Source: Streptomyces netropsis (GTDB lineage Bacteria; Actinomycetota; Actinomycetes; Streptomycetales; Streptomycetaceae). From it: a stretch of 64,000 nt of DNA. Numbering within the stretch: position 1 is the first letter of the stretch; every line of letters starts with the position of its first letter. This document shows positions 24,685-33,785 of this stretch, piece by piece. The stretch lies in assembly GCF_014203545.1 (NCBI RefSeq), contig NZ_JACHJG010000012.1, forward strand, positions 124,001-188,000, read 5' to 3'. The notes beneath the pieces were generated by a model. That model saw only the letters and a list, made by a program, of their open reading frames with translations, had not been told where the DNA came from and did not search any database. Made by a program: the position numbers and the translations under genes.

Positions 24685-25680
24685 ATGGGAGAGCGAGTCG
24701 TGGGACGAGCGGGCCACTTAACGATGCCGGAACTGCCGTCCGGCGCGCGCCGTCGGCTCAAGCGCAAGCTGCACGAGCTGCATCTGAAGGCGGGAGCGCC
24801 ATCGGTCGGGACGATCCTCCGGGAAATGCCCGAGCGGTACTCCCGGTCCGTCGTGCACGGTGTGTTCGCGAGCCCGGTGATCCAGCAACGGGACCAAGTC
24901 GTCGCGGTGGCCGAGGCGTTGGTGCGACGTGTCCGTGGCGGCGACGCGGCGAAGTTGCTCGACGAGGTGTACCGGCAGTGGGAGGAGGCCTGGACGGAGG
25001 AGGTCCACCTGGCCGCGGCTTCCGAGACCCCGGTCTGGACCGTGTCGTATCTGGACGAGGCCCCTCGCCCGCAGTCCCGGGGTGCCAACACCCGGCTCGC
25101 GGATCTGTTCGGTCTGAGCGGCTGGACCAAGGGCGAGTTGGCGAGACTCGTGAACCGGCAGGCGGCCGTGATGGGACATCCGCAGTTGGCGACCGACACC
25201 GCACGGGTGCGGCGCTGGATCGACATGGGGGAGTCCCCGCGCGATCCCGTGCCCAAGGTGCTGGCCGCCCTGTTCACCGAGCGCCTCGGTCGTGTCGTGA
25301 CCATTGAGGACCTCGGGTTCGCCCGGCGGGGGCGTGGGGCCAGGACACAGTCCCCGGACGGACTGCCCTGGGCGCCGGAGCGGACCGCCGCGATCCTCAC
25401 CGAATTCACGGGAATGGACCTCATGCTCAACCGGCGCGGTCTGGTGGGGGCGGGTGCGACGCTTTCCACGGGTTCGGCCCTCGGCGTCACCGCGGTGTAC
25501 GACCCGCTTCATGCGGGCGGCCCGGCCGCCGGAACCGCCCCCGGCCAGGAAAAGCAGCGCGCGTGCGTGGTCTGCGGACATCCGGCCGCGGACGGGCTGC
25601 TGCACACCCCGGCGTCCCGCGGCGGTGTCTGTCACCCCTGCGCCCGGCGACTCGGCCACATGGCGGGCCCGTCCGCATGA
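24685..25680 (+). CDS. NsdA-like regulator with N-terminal helical domain and Zn motif
   Basis: 331 residues. The N-terminal ~80 residues form an HTH-like region (RRLKRKLHELHLKAGAPSVGTILREM) seen in many Streptomyces proteins. The middle carries the NsdA/XRE-like signature: LSGWTKGELARLVNRQA, DTARVRRWIDMGESPRDPVPKVLAALF and VVTIEDLGF. NsdA represses differentiation and antibiotic production. The C-terminus has CVVCGHP and CHPCARR, a probable Cys4 zinc site. ATG 24685 is preferred, but 24637 and 24724 are also possible because no start has a strong ribosome binding site. Confidence 0.75.
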   Translation: MGERVVGRAGHLTMPELPSGARRRLKRKLHELHLKAGAPSVGTILREMPERYSRSVVHGVFASPVIQQRDQVVAVAEALVRRVRGGDAAKLLDEVYRQWEEAWTEEVHLAAASETPVWTVSYLDEAPRPQSRGANTRLADLFGLSGWTKGELARLVNRQAAVMGHPQLATDTARVRRWIDMGESPRDPVPKVLAALFTERLGRVVTIEDLGFARRGRGARTQSPDGLPWAPERTAAILTEFTGMDLMLNRRGLVGAGATLSTGSALGVTAVYDPLHAGGPAAGTAPGQEKQRACVVCGHPAADGLLHTPASRGGVCHPCARRLGHMAGPSA

Positions 25681-25767
25681 GGGCCCCTGACGTCCCGTCG
25701 AGAGGATCCCATGCGACGATCTCGGCAGTAACTCACATGATTTCAGGACCATGAGAGGGAACGTGGC

Positions 25768-26742
25768 ATGACGGACCACACACGGCGCGGTGTCCTACGA
25801 ACGGCTGCCGCGACCGGCGCCCTGGCGGCGGGAGCGCTCGCCGCCGCCCCCGGCGCGAACGCGGCACCCAACGGCGGCGGACACGGCGGGCACCGGCCGC
25901 CGACCTACGTATTCGTCCACGGTGCGAACAGCTCGGCAGGCGGCTGGGCACCCTACATGCGGGAGCTCACACTGCTGGGCCACCGCACCCTCGCGGTCGA
26001 CCTGCCCGGCCACGGCCCGGACGCCTACTTCCCGGTCGCCTACCAGGCGCCGCAGGACCTCGAAGCGCTCAAGACGGAACCGTCCCCGCTCGGCAAGGTG
26101 ACCCTCGACGACTACACCGACCATGTGGTGGAGGTCGTCCGACGGGCGCGCCGGAACGGCCCCGTGATCCTGGTAGGGCAGAGCCAGGGCGGACTCACCG
26201 TCAACCGGGTGGGCAACGCCGTTCCCGAACTGCTCGACCGCATCGCCTACGTCGCGGCCTTCTGCCCCGTGAAGCTGCCGACCCTGCTGGACTACCTCAA
26301 GGCACCGGAGGCCAAGGACAGCCTGGCGTTCACGATCCCGGGCATCGCGGCGGCGCCCGGACTCGGCATCACCCGGGCCAACTGGCGTTCGGGCGACCCG
26401 GACTTCCTGGCGAAGCTCAAGGCGGCGACGGCCGCCGATTACCCGGACGCGGCGTTCCGGGCGCTGATCAATTCCCTCGAACCGGACGAGACGGCGGGCA
26501 TCGCCATGACGGACGCCCGTGTCGACGCCGCGACCTGGGGCCGGATCCCCCGGACGTACATCCGCTTCAGCGAGGACCGGATGATCCCCCCGGCGCTCCA
26601 GGACCGGATGATCGCCGAGGCGGACGCCCTGACACCGCGCAACCGCTTCACGGTACGCACCGTGAAGGCCCCGCACGTCGGTCCCTACCGGCGCGCCCCG
26701 CTGGTGTCGGCGCTCGCGGAGCTCGCCCGCGGCATCGCCTGA
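25768..26742 (+). CDS. Tat-exported alpha/beta hydrolase
   Basis: 324 residues. A Tat signal, DHTRRGVLRTAAATGALAAG, with an Ala-rich cleavage region, sends it across the membrane folded. The hydrolase core has YVFVHGANSSAGGW (oxyanion HG), DLPGHG, and the nucleophile elbow VGQSQGGLT (GxSxG). The catalytic histidine is likely in KAPHVGPY near the end, with an acid in the ITDARVDA-FSEDRM region. Family members include esterases, so the substrate is unknown. Its last 58 bp overlap the convergent membrane-protein gene. Confidence 0.88.
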   Translation: MTDHTRRGVLRTAAATGALAAGALAAAPGANAAPNGGGHGGHRPPTYVFVHGANSSAGGWAPYMRELTLLGHRTLAVDLPGHGPDAYFPVAYQAPQDLEALKTEPSPLGKVTLDDYTDHVVEVVRRARRNGPVILVGQSQGGLTVNRVGNAVPELLDRIAYVAAFCPVKLPTLLDYLKAPEAKDSLAFTIPGIAAAPGLGITRANWRSGDPDFLAKLKAATAADYPDAAFRALINSLEPDETAGIAMTDARVDAATWGRIPRTYIRFSEDRMIPPALQDRMIAEADALTPRNRFTVRTVKAPHVGPYRRAPLVSALAELARGIA

Positions 26743-27242
26743 GCCCGGTCCGGGGTTCCTGGCTGCCGGTCCGTCCGGCCTCGCGACGAGGGTGCCGCGA
26801 GGCCGGACGGACCGATGCCCGTGCCGACCGCGTCATCGGCTGCTTTGTGCGCTTGCAGGACCCGGCAGCCGAGTACGGAAGCCGCGATCACCAAGAACGC
26901 CGCGGCCACCGCCAGCACCCGGCGCGGGAGGCGCAGGCGCAACGCAACGGCCATGTGGGCGAGCACGGCGGGTACGAGGGCCCACAGCATCAGGCGCTCG
27001 CTCAAGTCGCCCTGTCCGCCGATGTCGCGGACACAACCCCCGGCCCCCGGCCCGTCCCCGCACGGTTCCGCGTCGTACCCGTCGGTGCCAGCGGCGACGA
27101 CGGCCCACCACAAGCCGCCGAGCAGCAGCACCACCCACAGCACCGGCAACGTCATCGAGCCGTCGGCTCCCTCGCCGTTCGAGGAGTCCTCCTCGTCACC
27201 CCCACTCACGTCGGGCCGCCCCTGATGTCGTTGCATCGCCAT
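26685..27242 (-). CDS. Small membrane protein with ~3 TM helices
   Basis: 185 residues from ATG 27242. An acidic N-terminus (GGDEEDSSNGEGADG) is followed by TM1 (LPVLWVVLLLGGLWWAVVAAG), a loop with two cysteines (AEPCGDGPGAGGC), TM2 (MLWALVPAVLAHMAVAL), TM3 (RVLAVAAAFLVIAASVLGCRVL) and a polar tail. The same frame is open further upstream, but the composition there is not coding-like. No known function. The 3' end overlaps the convergent hydrolase by 58 bp. Confidence 0.65.
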   Translation of the reverse strand: MAMQRHQGRPDVSGGDEEDSSNGEGADGSMTLPVLWVVLLLGGLWWAVVAAGTDGYDAEPCGDGPGAGGCVRDIGGQGDLSERLMLWALVPAVLAHMAVALRLRLPRRVLAVAAAFLVIAASVLGCRVLQAHKAADDAVGTGIGPSGLAAPSSRGRTDRQPGTPDRAQAMPRASSASADTSGARR

Positions 27243-27327
27243 GCCCGCCAGCGTAATCCCGGCTCCGGGATGGATAGGCTGATCCTGTCCGGACAGGATG
27301 AAGAGGGAAGCCCGAGAAGGAGGCGCT

Positions 27328-27510
27328 GTGAAGGACACGCAGGGAAACGGGATAGCGATCGCGCCGCATGTCTTGCTGATCGCCTTGTTGTTGGCGCTCG
27401 TCATGTTCGCGCCCGGAGTCTTCCCGGGGGAGTTGATCGGTGACGTGATCGGTCTGGAGATCGTCGTCATCAGCATGTACGCGATGTTCAGGCGCCACGG
27501 CCGCAGTTGA
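27328..27510 (+). CDS. Small membrane protein, two hydrophobic segments
   Basis: 60 residues from GTG 27328. AAGGAGG at 27317-27323 decides this start over an ATG 30 bp upstream. The two hydrophobic stretches are HVLLIALLLALVMFAPGVF and LIGDVIGLEIVVISMYAMF, ending in RRHGRS. Divergent from the preceding membrane-protein gene. Function unknown. Confidence 0.6.
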   Translation: MKDTQGNGIAIAPHVLLIALLLALVMFAPGVFPGELIGDVIGLEIVVISMYAMFRRHGRS

Positions 27511-27577
27511 GGCCCTGGGGCCTCGCCCGTTCTGCCGCAGCGCCACGTCATCCGGTCGGTGACTGCTCTGAAGATGC

Positions 27578-28330
27578 TCAGTGGTTGCGCGTGTGTGCGG
27601 GGCGGGCCCGGCGAGGCGGCCGGGTAAGGGTGATCTGACGGGTCATCTGGTGGAAGCAGGCGAGCGCGGTGACGGGTGGCAGGGCGGCGACGCCCAGGGA
27701 CGGCAGTGACATGGGGGTGTGGCTGACGCACAGGGCTACCGCGAGGCCGGAGAAGAGCAGGAGCACGCCCCAGGAGTGTGCGGCGCGGCGCTGGTGTACG
27801 GCGGCGCGCAGGATGGACAAGGCGGCTGCCAGCCAGGGGCCGTAGACCAGGGGCGGCCACCAGGGGCACAGACCGCGCGGCACGTACGGGGCAGCCAGGT
27901 TCTCCAGGAGCGGATAGGAGATCACGCCGCCGAGCATGCTGGCCGCCGCCACGATCAGCGCGGTCAGCGCGGCCAGGGTGGAACTGAGCAGCCGTGTCCA
28001 CTGCGACGCCCCGGGCTGCCAGCCGCGGCGTCGGCGATGCCGGGGATGGCTGTGCACACCCCCAGCCCGTGGTGTGGCAGCCGTGCGCCCGGCCTGGCGA
28101 GGCGCTTGGCCTGGTTCTGTTTCGTGCCATACAGGGGGGTAATCGGGTGCGGGGGCGAAGGAGAAGGCCTCTGTTCCCACGGCGGCATGGCGTGGTTCCC
28201 CCGGGAGGGATCCGGCGGTTCGCACGGGCTGCTCGTTTGCCGCTCTCGGTTGGGGAACGTGCGGCTTGTGGTCATGCATGGCAGGGCGGCCCGCACCGCC
28301 GGGCGTGCTCGTCGGTGCTGTGCGCACCAT
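27578..28330 (-). CDS. DUF2637-type membrane protein
   Basis: 250 residues. A disordered N-terminal ~110 residues (Pro/Arg/His-rich) precede about four TM helices: LLSSTLAALTALIVAAASM, LVYGPWLAAALSILRAAVH, WGVLLLFSGLAVALCVSH and SLGVAALPPVTALACFHQM, ending with RQITLTRPPRRA. This pattern is familiar from Streptomyces DUF2637 proteins, often found on or near integrative elements. ATG 28330 with GGAAGAG seven bases upstream is used. ATG 28279 is an alternative. Probably co-transcribed with the small gene ending 18 bp upstream. Confidence 0.75.
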   Translation of the reverse strand: MVRTAPTSTPGGAGRPAMHDHKPHVPQPRAANEQPVRTAGSLPGEPRHAAVGTEAFSFAPAPDYPPVWHETEPGQAPRQAGRTAATPRAGGVHSHPRHRRRRGWQPGASQWTRLLSSTLAALTALIVAAASMLGGVISYPLLENLAAPYVPRGLCPWWPPLVYGPWLAAALSILRAAVHQRRAAHSWGVLLLFSGLAVALCVSHTPMSLPSLGVAALPPVTALACFHQMTRQITLTRPPRRARPAHTRNH

Positions 28331-28348
28331 ATGCCGACTCTTCCGCTG

Positions 28349-28597
28349 TCACCGCAGCGCCTCCCAGGACTTGTGGAAATCGGCCTGGAGGCGGGCGAGC
28401 GTGGCCAGATACCCCTCCAGCAGGTCCGAGTCTGCCGGCCCGTCCGGCCGTTGCACCCCGGCGTTCACCGTGCGGTGCCTGGACCGGACGGACAACGCTG
28501 CCGCCCACCGGGCGGGAAATGAAGAGGCCCGTAGGACCCTGGTGGCGCCGGGACGGTCATGGCCGTCGGGTACGGGCTGCTGCGGTTCGGATGACAT
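28349..28597 (-). CDS. Small conserved protein of unknown function
   Basis: 82 residues from ATG 28597. Charged, no TM, with a helical C-terminus (SDLLEGYLATLARLQADFHKSWEALR). It lies 18 bp upstream of the DUF2637 gene and appears to form an operon with it. The AT-rich stretch at 28640-28690 is a plausible promoter. Function unknown. Confidence 0.5.
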   Translation of the reverse strand: MSSEPQQPVPDGHDRPGATRVLRASSFPARWAAALSVRSRHRTVNAGVQRPDGPADSDLLEGYLATLARLQADFHKSWEALR

Positions 28598-28886
28598 CAC
28601 GCTGCCCCAACGAACGAGAGGCCGACGCAGTTGACCGACATTTGGGTGAATACTACTCAACTCAACAATTTTTGAGCACACCTTGCATTGGCCGGTCAGA
28701 CCATCGCATATTGGCGTAATGCGGGAGAAGGTGCGGGCTCGTGCCTGCACACCTGCCGCTGCCTGCCCGTCCCCGCTCACCACACGGACACCCGCGCTGC
28801 ACCGTTTCCTTCGGGGCGCCCCACGCCCCTGATGCGGAATCGGCCGAAGGTAGATTGGCCGATAGCCGATCTTTCAGGAGAACACC

Positions 28887-29747
28887 GTGTCGCCCGCTCA
28901 GCCCCGTGTCCTGTACGTCACCGACCTCGCCTACCCGGCGAAGGGGCGGCGGTACTGCGACGAGGACATCTTCCTGTCCTCGCGGCTGCGTGACGACTTC
29001 GACATCGCGCTGTGCCACCCGTTGGACGCCGCCGCGCTGATGGATTCCTTCGACGCGGTCGTGGTCCGCAACAGCGGCCCGGTGCTGCACTACCAGGACC
29101 GGTACGACGACTTCCGCGACCGCGCGGCCCGGAGCGGCACCCTCGTCCACAACGAACTGACGGGCAAGGCCGACATGGCCGGCAAGCAGTACCTGCTCGA
29201 CCTGAGCGCGGCGGGACATCCGGTCATCCCCACCATCGACCGGTACCAGGACATCGACCGACTGCCGCAGGTGGACGAGTACGTGGTCAAGCCGAAACTC
29301 GGCGCGGACTCCATAGGCCTGGAGATCGTGCCCCGCGACCGGCTGGACACCTTGGAGTACGGCGGCGTGCTCGTCCAGCCGCGTATCCGCTTCCGTTACG
29401 AGGTCTCCTTCTACTTCATCGACCACGCCTTCCAGTACGCCCTCCACGCGCCCCGGCCCGAGGAACGGTGGGTGCTGGAACCGTACGAGCCCACCGCCGC
29501 CGATCTGGACTTCGCGCAGCGCTTCATCGACTGGAACACCCTCGACCACGGCATCCAGCGCGTCGACGCCTGCCGCACCCCGGACGGCGACCTGCTCCTC
29601 GTCGAGCTGGAGGACCTCAACCCCTACCTGTCGCTCGACCTCGTACCGTCGGCCACCCGCGACGCGTTCGTCGCCGAACTGAAGGCATCCCTGCACCGCC
29701 TGCTCAGCACGGCAGGGGCCGCCAAGCGGGCCGTGACGGTCGGGTAG
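28887..29747 (+). CDS. ATP-grasp enzyme, glutathione synthetase/RimK-like
   Basis: 286 residues, GTG 28887 with AGGAGA upstream. Domain order suits a short ATP-grasp. A Rossmann-like N-terminal part (RVLYVTDLAYPAKG, FDAVVVRNSGP) resembles GshB. Then come TGKADMAGKQYLLDLSAAGHPVIPT, the nucleotide lysine in EYVVKPKLGADSIG, and the metal site in LLLVELEDLNPYLSLD (E..N). It probably ligates an amino acid or small peptide. It stands alone, so the substrate cannot be deduced. Confidence 0.8.
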   Translation: MSPAQPRVLYVTDLAYPAKGRRYCDEDIFLSSRLRDDFDIALCHPLDAAALMDSFDAVVVRNSGPVLHYQDRYDDFRDRAARSGTLVHNELTGKADMAGKQYLLDLSAAGHPVIPTIDRYQDIDRLPQVDEYVVKPKLGADSIGLEIVPRDRLDTLEYGGVLVQPRIRFRYEVSFYFIDHAFQYALHAPRPEERWVLEPYEPTAADLDFAQRFIDWNTLDHGIQRVDACRTPDGDLLLVELEDLNPYLSLDLVPSATRDAFVAELKASLHRLLSTAGAAKRAVTVG

Positions 29748-29820
29748 GTCATGCTGTGACTGCGGATTTCGCCGCGACGCCCTGGTGATCCACCGCACGG
29801 CGTCGTGACCGCCGGCCCCA

Positions 29821-30849
29821 CTACGGGCGGTGTGCCGGCAAGGGCGTGAGCTTCGGCCAACGGGCGAGCATGCGCCGGCGCATGTCCGCGCAGAGTCGGC
29901 TCAGGCCGCTCAGGTCGGCCCGGCCGGCGGTCATCCGGGCGACGACACCGAGCCGGTGGGCCAGGCGCTGCCGGGCGGTCGCGGTGCCCCACGCCCAGTC
30001 CCGGTCGGTCACCCGGGCCAGATGGTCGGTGGCTCCGCGCTGGGCCCGCTGGACGAGCGCGTCGCCCCGGAGCAGCCAGCCGGCGCACGCGTCGGTGAGA
30101 TCACCGCGGGGTCCGGTGCCGCTCGCGGCGCGCCACGCCGAGTGGTAGGCGGCCTCGGCGCGGCGGAGGAGCGGTTCGGGGGCGGTGGTGGCGCACCAGC
30201 ACGTCGGGAAGCCGATGCGCAGGTAGGCGAGCTCCATCAGGCCGTTGCCGAGGGAGGCCTGTTCGAAGTCGATGAACCGGATCCCGTCGGCGGTGTGCAG
30301 ATCGTTGCCCGGACACGGATCGCCGTGCAGCAATGCGTACCCGGGCGCCTCGCCGAGGCGGTGCACGAGGTCGTCGAGCTGGTCGGGCGCATGGGACGGC
30401 ACGGGGACCTCGAGCGTCTCGGCCAGCCGGAGGAAGGCGGCCGTGTCGTGCTGTCCCGGGCCCGACCATGCGGGGAGCGCGCCGGTGTCCCGCGGTCCGG
30501 TCGTCGCGTGCAGCCGGGCCAGGGCCGCGGCGTAGCCGACGATCCAGTCGCCGGGCGGGCGGTGATGGTCCATGTGCTCCAGGACCAGTACGCGCTCGAC
30601 GGGATCGGTGCCGAGCAGCGCGGGTGCCACCGGCGGATCGGCACGGGCGGCGAACCGTAGCGCGGTCACTTCGCGGTCATGGCGCTCCGCGGCGTCCGGA
30701 CCCTCGACGGCCTGCTTGACCACGGCCCGCGCCCCGCCCAACTCGACGCGCCACACATGTGAGCGTGGGCTGCTCTCCAACAGGCGAGGCCGCCGGGGGC
30801 TGCCCAGTTCGGCCCGTAGCGCTTCCCCGAACGGCAGCCGTGGCGACAT
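29821..30849 (-). CDS. Aminoglycoside phosphotransferase-family kinase
   Basis: 342 residues from ATG 30849 (AAGGA 8 bp upstream). APH/choline-kinase fold: RAVVKQAVEG (ATP lysine), VERVLVLEHMDH (hinge), ALLHGDPCPGNDLH (catalytic HGD...N) and GIRFIDFEQASLGNG (metal D). These enzymes phosphorylate small molecules, including aminoglycosides, homoserine or methylthioribose. Nothing in the context identifies the substrate, so a resistance role should not be assumed. Confidence 0.85.
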   Translation of the reverse strand: MSPRLPFGEALRAELGSPRRPRLLESSPRSHVWRVELGGARAVVKQAVEGPDAAERHDREVTALRFAARADPPVAPALLGTDPVERVLVLEHMDHHRPPGDWIVGYAAALARLHATTGPRDTGALPAWSGPGQHDTAAFLRLAETLEVPVPSHAPDQLDDLVHRLGEAPGYALLHGDPCPGNDLHTADGIRFIDFEQASLGNGLMELAYLRIGFPTCWCATTAPEPLLRRAEAAYHSAWRAASGTGPRGDLTDACAGWLLRGDALVQRAQRGATDHLARVTDRDWAWGTATARQRLAHRLGVVARMTAGRADLSGLSRLCADMRRRMLARWPKLTPLPAHRP

Positions 30850-30985
30850 GAGTTCATCCTTCCCGGCGGTGCGACAGGCTCCGGTGGCCGCCACGGCGTC
30901 ACAGTAGGCTGCGGGCACGGCGGTTGGCCACGGTATTGTCGCGGGCGCCGATCACTTCCCCGGCCGGGTGCCGAGGACGTGTCTC

Positions 30986-31708
30986 TCACGCCGCCGTGCA
31001 CGCCCGCTCGGGGCGTTCCGGGCGGTGGCCGTCCGAGCCGAACTCCACCGCCCGCACCCGCTCGCGCGAGGTCCGGTCGAGCAGCACCACCGAGACCGCC
31101 TCAGCCACCACTTCGGGAACCGCACCCCGGTCCGTCCCGACCGGTGCGGACAGCGCGAGCAGGAGCCGGTCGAGCCTCCGCCGATGGCGGGCGAAGACCC
31201 GGCCCGGAGCCCAGCGGCCCCGCGCCCGCTGCCCCGCGAGGGCCTCGGCGGCGCCGACGTCGAGCAGCACCAGATGCAGTTCGCGGCCCTGGCGCCCGGC
31301 GGACCGGGCCAGCCAGCGGCGCAACCACGGCCGACTGCCGCAGTCGTGCACCAGCAGCGGTCCTCCCGCGCGGACCGCGGCGCGCAGCCGGCGGACGTGC
31401 TCCAACCGCGCCCAGGGCCGGTACACCGCGTACGGGAGACGATCCGGCATCAGCGCCTGGCACGCGACGTGGACATCCCGGGGATCGACGGCTGCCGCGG
31501 CCTCGGACCACCGGCGCAGCAGGGTGCTCTTGCCGCTGCCGGGCAGACCGGAGACGACCACCACGGCCCCCGCGGGGTAGGACAACACGGCCGGAGCGCC
31601 CGCCTGCCCTCGGAGGTCCACCGACCCGCGTGGACGCACACTCGCTCCCCGGTCCCCGTGCGGAACGGCCCGTACGTCCACCGCGTCCGGCCTGCCTGTA
31701 TCGCCCAC
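30986..31708 (-). CDS. P-loop kinase-like ATPase
   Basis: 240 residues if started at GTG 31708, which has GGAGAAAGGG upstream. A longer frame exists, but its first 51 residues are Arg-rich and not coding-like. Walker A GLPGSGKSTLL lies near residue 50. LLVHDCGSRPW and ELHLVLLDV fit the Walker B and adenylate-kinase-like core, followed by a lid-like RARGRWAPGRVFARHRRRL. It is a zeta-toxin/AAA_33-type small-molecule or nucleotide kinase. The target is unknown and no antitoxin gene is adjacent. Confidence 0.7.
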   Translation of the reverse strand: MGDTGRPDAVDVRAVPHGDRGASVRPRGSVDLRGQAGAPAVLSYPAGAVVVVSGLPGSGKSTLLRRWSEAAAAVDPRDVHVACQALMPDRLPYAVYRPWARLEHVRRLRAAVRAGGPLLVHDCGSRPWLRRWLARSAGRQGRELHLVLLDVGAAEALAGQRARGRWAPGRVFARHRRRLDRLLLALSAPVGTDRGAVPEVVAEAVSVVLLDRTSRERVRAVEFGSDGHRPERPERACTAA

Positions 31709-31907
31709 TGCCGCCCTTTCTCCGTGCCGACGTGCCCCACGGCCTCGTACGGGCCGCCGATCGGCCCTCGAGAACCTCGCGCATCGGCCCCCACCGGGGC
31801 GCGAGCGGGGACAGTCTGGGAGACGTCGCGGGGAGCCCATTGGTTTCTGCGTCCGGGACATTTACGGATGGAGGCGCGATGCCGCCCACAAGTCGGCCGG
31901 TAGCGGT

Positions 31908-33122
31908 CTAGGGAGAAGCCGGTGTCAGGGCGATGCGGAGGAAGCGGGGCCGGTAGATGTCCGCGCGGTCGATGACGTCACGGGGGTTGAGACTGTTGAC
32001 GTTGTACGAGACGACGAGCTCGCCGTGGGACGCGAGCTCCGGGTGTTCGTGGGCGTTGTAGGCGTAGACGTTCTGGTTGTGGTAGGTGCCGTGCGGTCCT
32101 GACTCGGGTGCCGTGTAGACCGTGCGGGGTGTGCTGAACGGGCCGCCGGGGGAGCGGGACCAGGCGAGCTGGAGTTCCGCGCTGAACGGCTGGTCCGCCC
32201 GCTGCGTGAGCAAGGCGTACCAACGGCCGTGGCGGACCACGCTCAGCTCGTCCGCGGTGCGCAGCGGCGTCCCGCCGGGACCGGTCAGCCGGGCGGAGCG
32301 GGACTCGTGGGGGGACCAGGTGCCGTGGGCGGTCCGGTACTGCCAGGGGCGGCGCAGGTCGGACCCGGCGACTCGGGCCAGGCGGAGGTGGTAGCCGCCG
32401 GAGGGGGCTTTCTCGGTGCCGTAGATGTAGGTGTGGTGCCGCTGCCGGTCCAGCCACGCCCCCCACGCCGTACGGGTCGCGGACGGCAGCGGGGTGACCG
32501 ACCGCGGCCGGGCGAGCCGGCCCCGGCCGAACCTGGCCAGGACGTTTCCCCGCCAGGCCACGTCGAGCGAACCGGGCCCGGTACGGGCGTAGCGCGCGTA
32601 GACGACCGCGACGCCGTGGCCGTCGGGGACACCGGCCCGGGCCCAGTACCAGTGACCGCGGCCGGACACCAGGGACGCGACACGGCCGGAGGCGTCCCGT
32701 CCGGTGACCGTGCGGGGGCCGTCGGCCCTCCACAGCACGAAACTGTTGTGGACGAAGGGCGTCGGTCCGCCGTCTTCGGTGGTGGGAGGGCGCGAGCCGT
32801 CGGGCCGTACGGTGCCGAGGAAGGTGTCGGAGAAGATCCACAGTTGACCGGCGGGCGTCGGTACGGAGTAGGTGCTGTCCCCGCCGGTCCAGTGGTGCGG
32901 TGAGCGGGCGTGTTCGGCGTACCGGGTGAAGGCGTCGTTCAGCGCATGGATCGGGCGTACCCCGGCCACCCGGGGCGGATCCGTGGCGGGAGGCGGGGCG
33001 GGGGGCAGGAACGCGCAGGTCGCGGTGAAGGCCGCGAGCAACAGCGCGCGGGGCGCCCGCGACCTGGCCGCGGCCGCGAGCGCGTCGCGGATCGGGCTCC
33101 ATGGCGACGTGGACATTGTCAT
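31908..33122 (-). CDS. Secreted DUF4185/DUF5005-like beta-propeller protein
   Basis: 404 residues. The N-terminus has a signal-like hydrophobic stretch (RALLLAAFTATCAFLPPAP). The rest is made of repeated beta blades with WTGGDSTYSVPTPAG, LWIFSDTFLG, FVHNSFVLWR, HTYIYGTEKA and the final GELVVSYNVNSL. These are hallmarks of the five-bladed DUF4185/DUF5005 family related to GH43/GH62-like glycosidases. Function is probably extracellular glycan binding or hydrolysis, with catalytic residues not identified. ATG 33122 is used. Divergent from the next gene. Confidence 0.75.
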   Translation of the reverse strand: MTMSTSPWSPIRDALAAAARSRAPRALLLAAFTATCAFLPPAPPPATDPPRVAGVRPIHALNDAFTRYAEHARSPHHWTGGDSTYSVPTPAGQLWIFSDTFLGTVRPDGSRPPTTEDGGPTPFVHNSFVLWRADGPRTVTGRDASGRVASLVSGRGHWYWARAGVPDGHGVAVVYARYARTGPGSLDVAWRGNVLARFGRGRLARPRSVTPLPSATRTAWGAWLDRQRHHTYIYGTEKAPSGGYHLRLARVAGSDLRRPWQYRTAHGTWSPHESRSARLTGPGGTPLRTADELSVVRHGRWYALLTQRADQPFSAELQLAWSRSPGGPFSTPRTVYTAPESGPHGTYHNQNVYAYNAHEHPELASHGELVVSYNVNSLNPRDVIDRADIYRPRFLRIALTPASP

Positions 33123-33259
33123 GACAGCCGGACCAACGAGCCGGTGGGGCCGACGGTTGCTGCCCGCTCTCCGGCCGGTGGTGACCGGTTCGCCCGGTGC
33201 CCCCGCGGTTTCGACCCCGTCGCGGGCGGGGCAAGGGGGAGGTGAGCGGAAGGGGGAGC

Positions 33260-33709
33260 GTGACAGAGGGAAGCTCGCGTCATCCGAAGGAAGAGATCAT
33301 CGCGCTGCGCATGAAGGAGTACGAATCACTGCGGGCCGAGGTGACCCAACGCGTCAACGCCCGGCAGCAGATCGCGGGTTTCGCCGGTGTGATCTCGGCG
33401 CTGCTGTCCACGGGCAGTGGATTCGCCCTCGGCAGCTGGAAGCTGTACCTCGCAGTGATGATCATGGGGCTCGCCGTCCTCTGGCTGCGGGACAGCAACC
33501 AGGCGATTCAGCGGATCGGGGTACACCTTCAGCACATCGAGGACGACGTCAACCAACTGTCCCAAGAGATCTACGGCCGCAGCGCCCTGAGCTGGGAGAC
33601 ACGCAGGCAGCGGCAGCGTGACCGGGAGAAGACGGTCTGGAAGCTGGGCGGCAGCGCGGGCGGATGGCATTTGAAGGACCCCGCCCGCCACCTGCCTCCG
33701 CCCCCGTAG
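33260..33709 (+). CDS. Two-helix membrane protein with flanking coiled coils
   Basis: 149 residues from GTG 33260, AGGGGGA upstream. An N-terminal amphipathic helix (KEEIIALRMKEYESLRAEVTQRV) is followed by two close TM segments (QIAGFAGVISALLSTGSGFAL, LYLAVMIMGLAVLWL), a second coiled coil (NQAIQRIGVHLQHIEDDVNQLSQEI) and a basic tail. The architecture is loosely reminiscent of SLATT-type membrane proteins, but no conflict-system enzyme lies nearby. Function unknown. Confidence 0.65.
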   Translation: MTEGSSRHPKEEIIALRMKEYESLRAEVTQRVNARQQIAGFAGVISALLSTGSGFALGSWKLYLAVMIMGLAVLWLRDSNQAIQRIGVHLQHIEDDVNQLSQEIYGRSALSWETRRQRQRDREKTVWKLGGSAGGWHLKDPARHLPPPP

Positions 33710-33785
33710 CGTCTTTCCGTCATCCGGGCAACGTGCCATGGGTTCGCGTCGGGACGTCGTCACGTGCTGTCGTACCATCCCCGCC

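Noticed and set aside
26685..28130. 481-residue leftward frame
   Set aside because: Only the part from 27242 looks like a protein. The upstream part is antisense to other coding frames and lacks membrane-protein composition.
29821..30849. Aminoglycoside resistance gene
   Set aside because: The fold is shared by many small-molecule kinases and there is no antibiotic cluster or substrate-specific motif to support resistance.
30986..31708. Zeta-type toxin
   Set aside because: A P-loop and adenylate-kinase-like layout are present, but no antitoxin gene or zeta-specific motif was seen.
33260..33709. SLATT-type effector of a cyclic-nucleotide defence system
   Set aside because: Only the general two-TM plus coiled-coil layout fits. 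No cyclase, nucleotide sensor or other conflict gene is adjacent.
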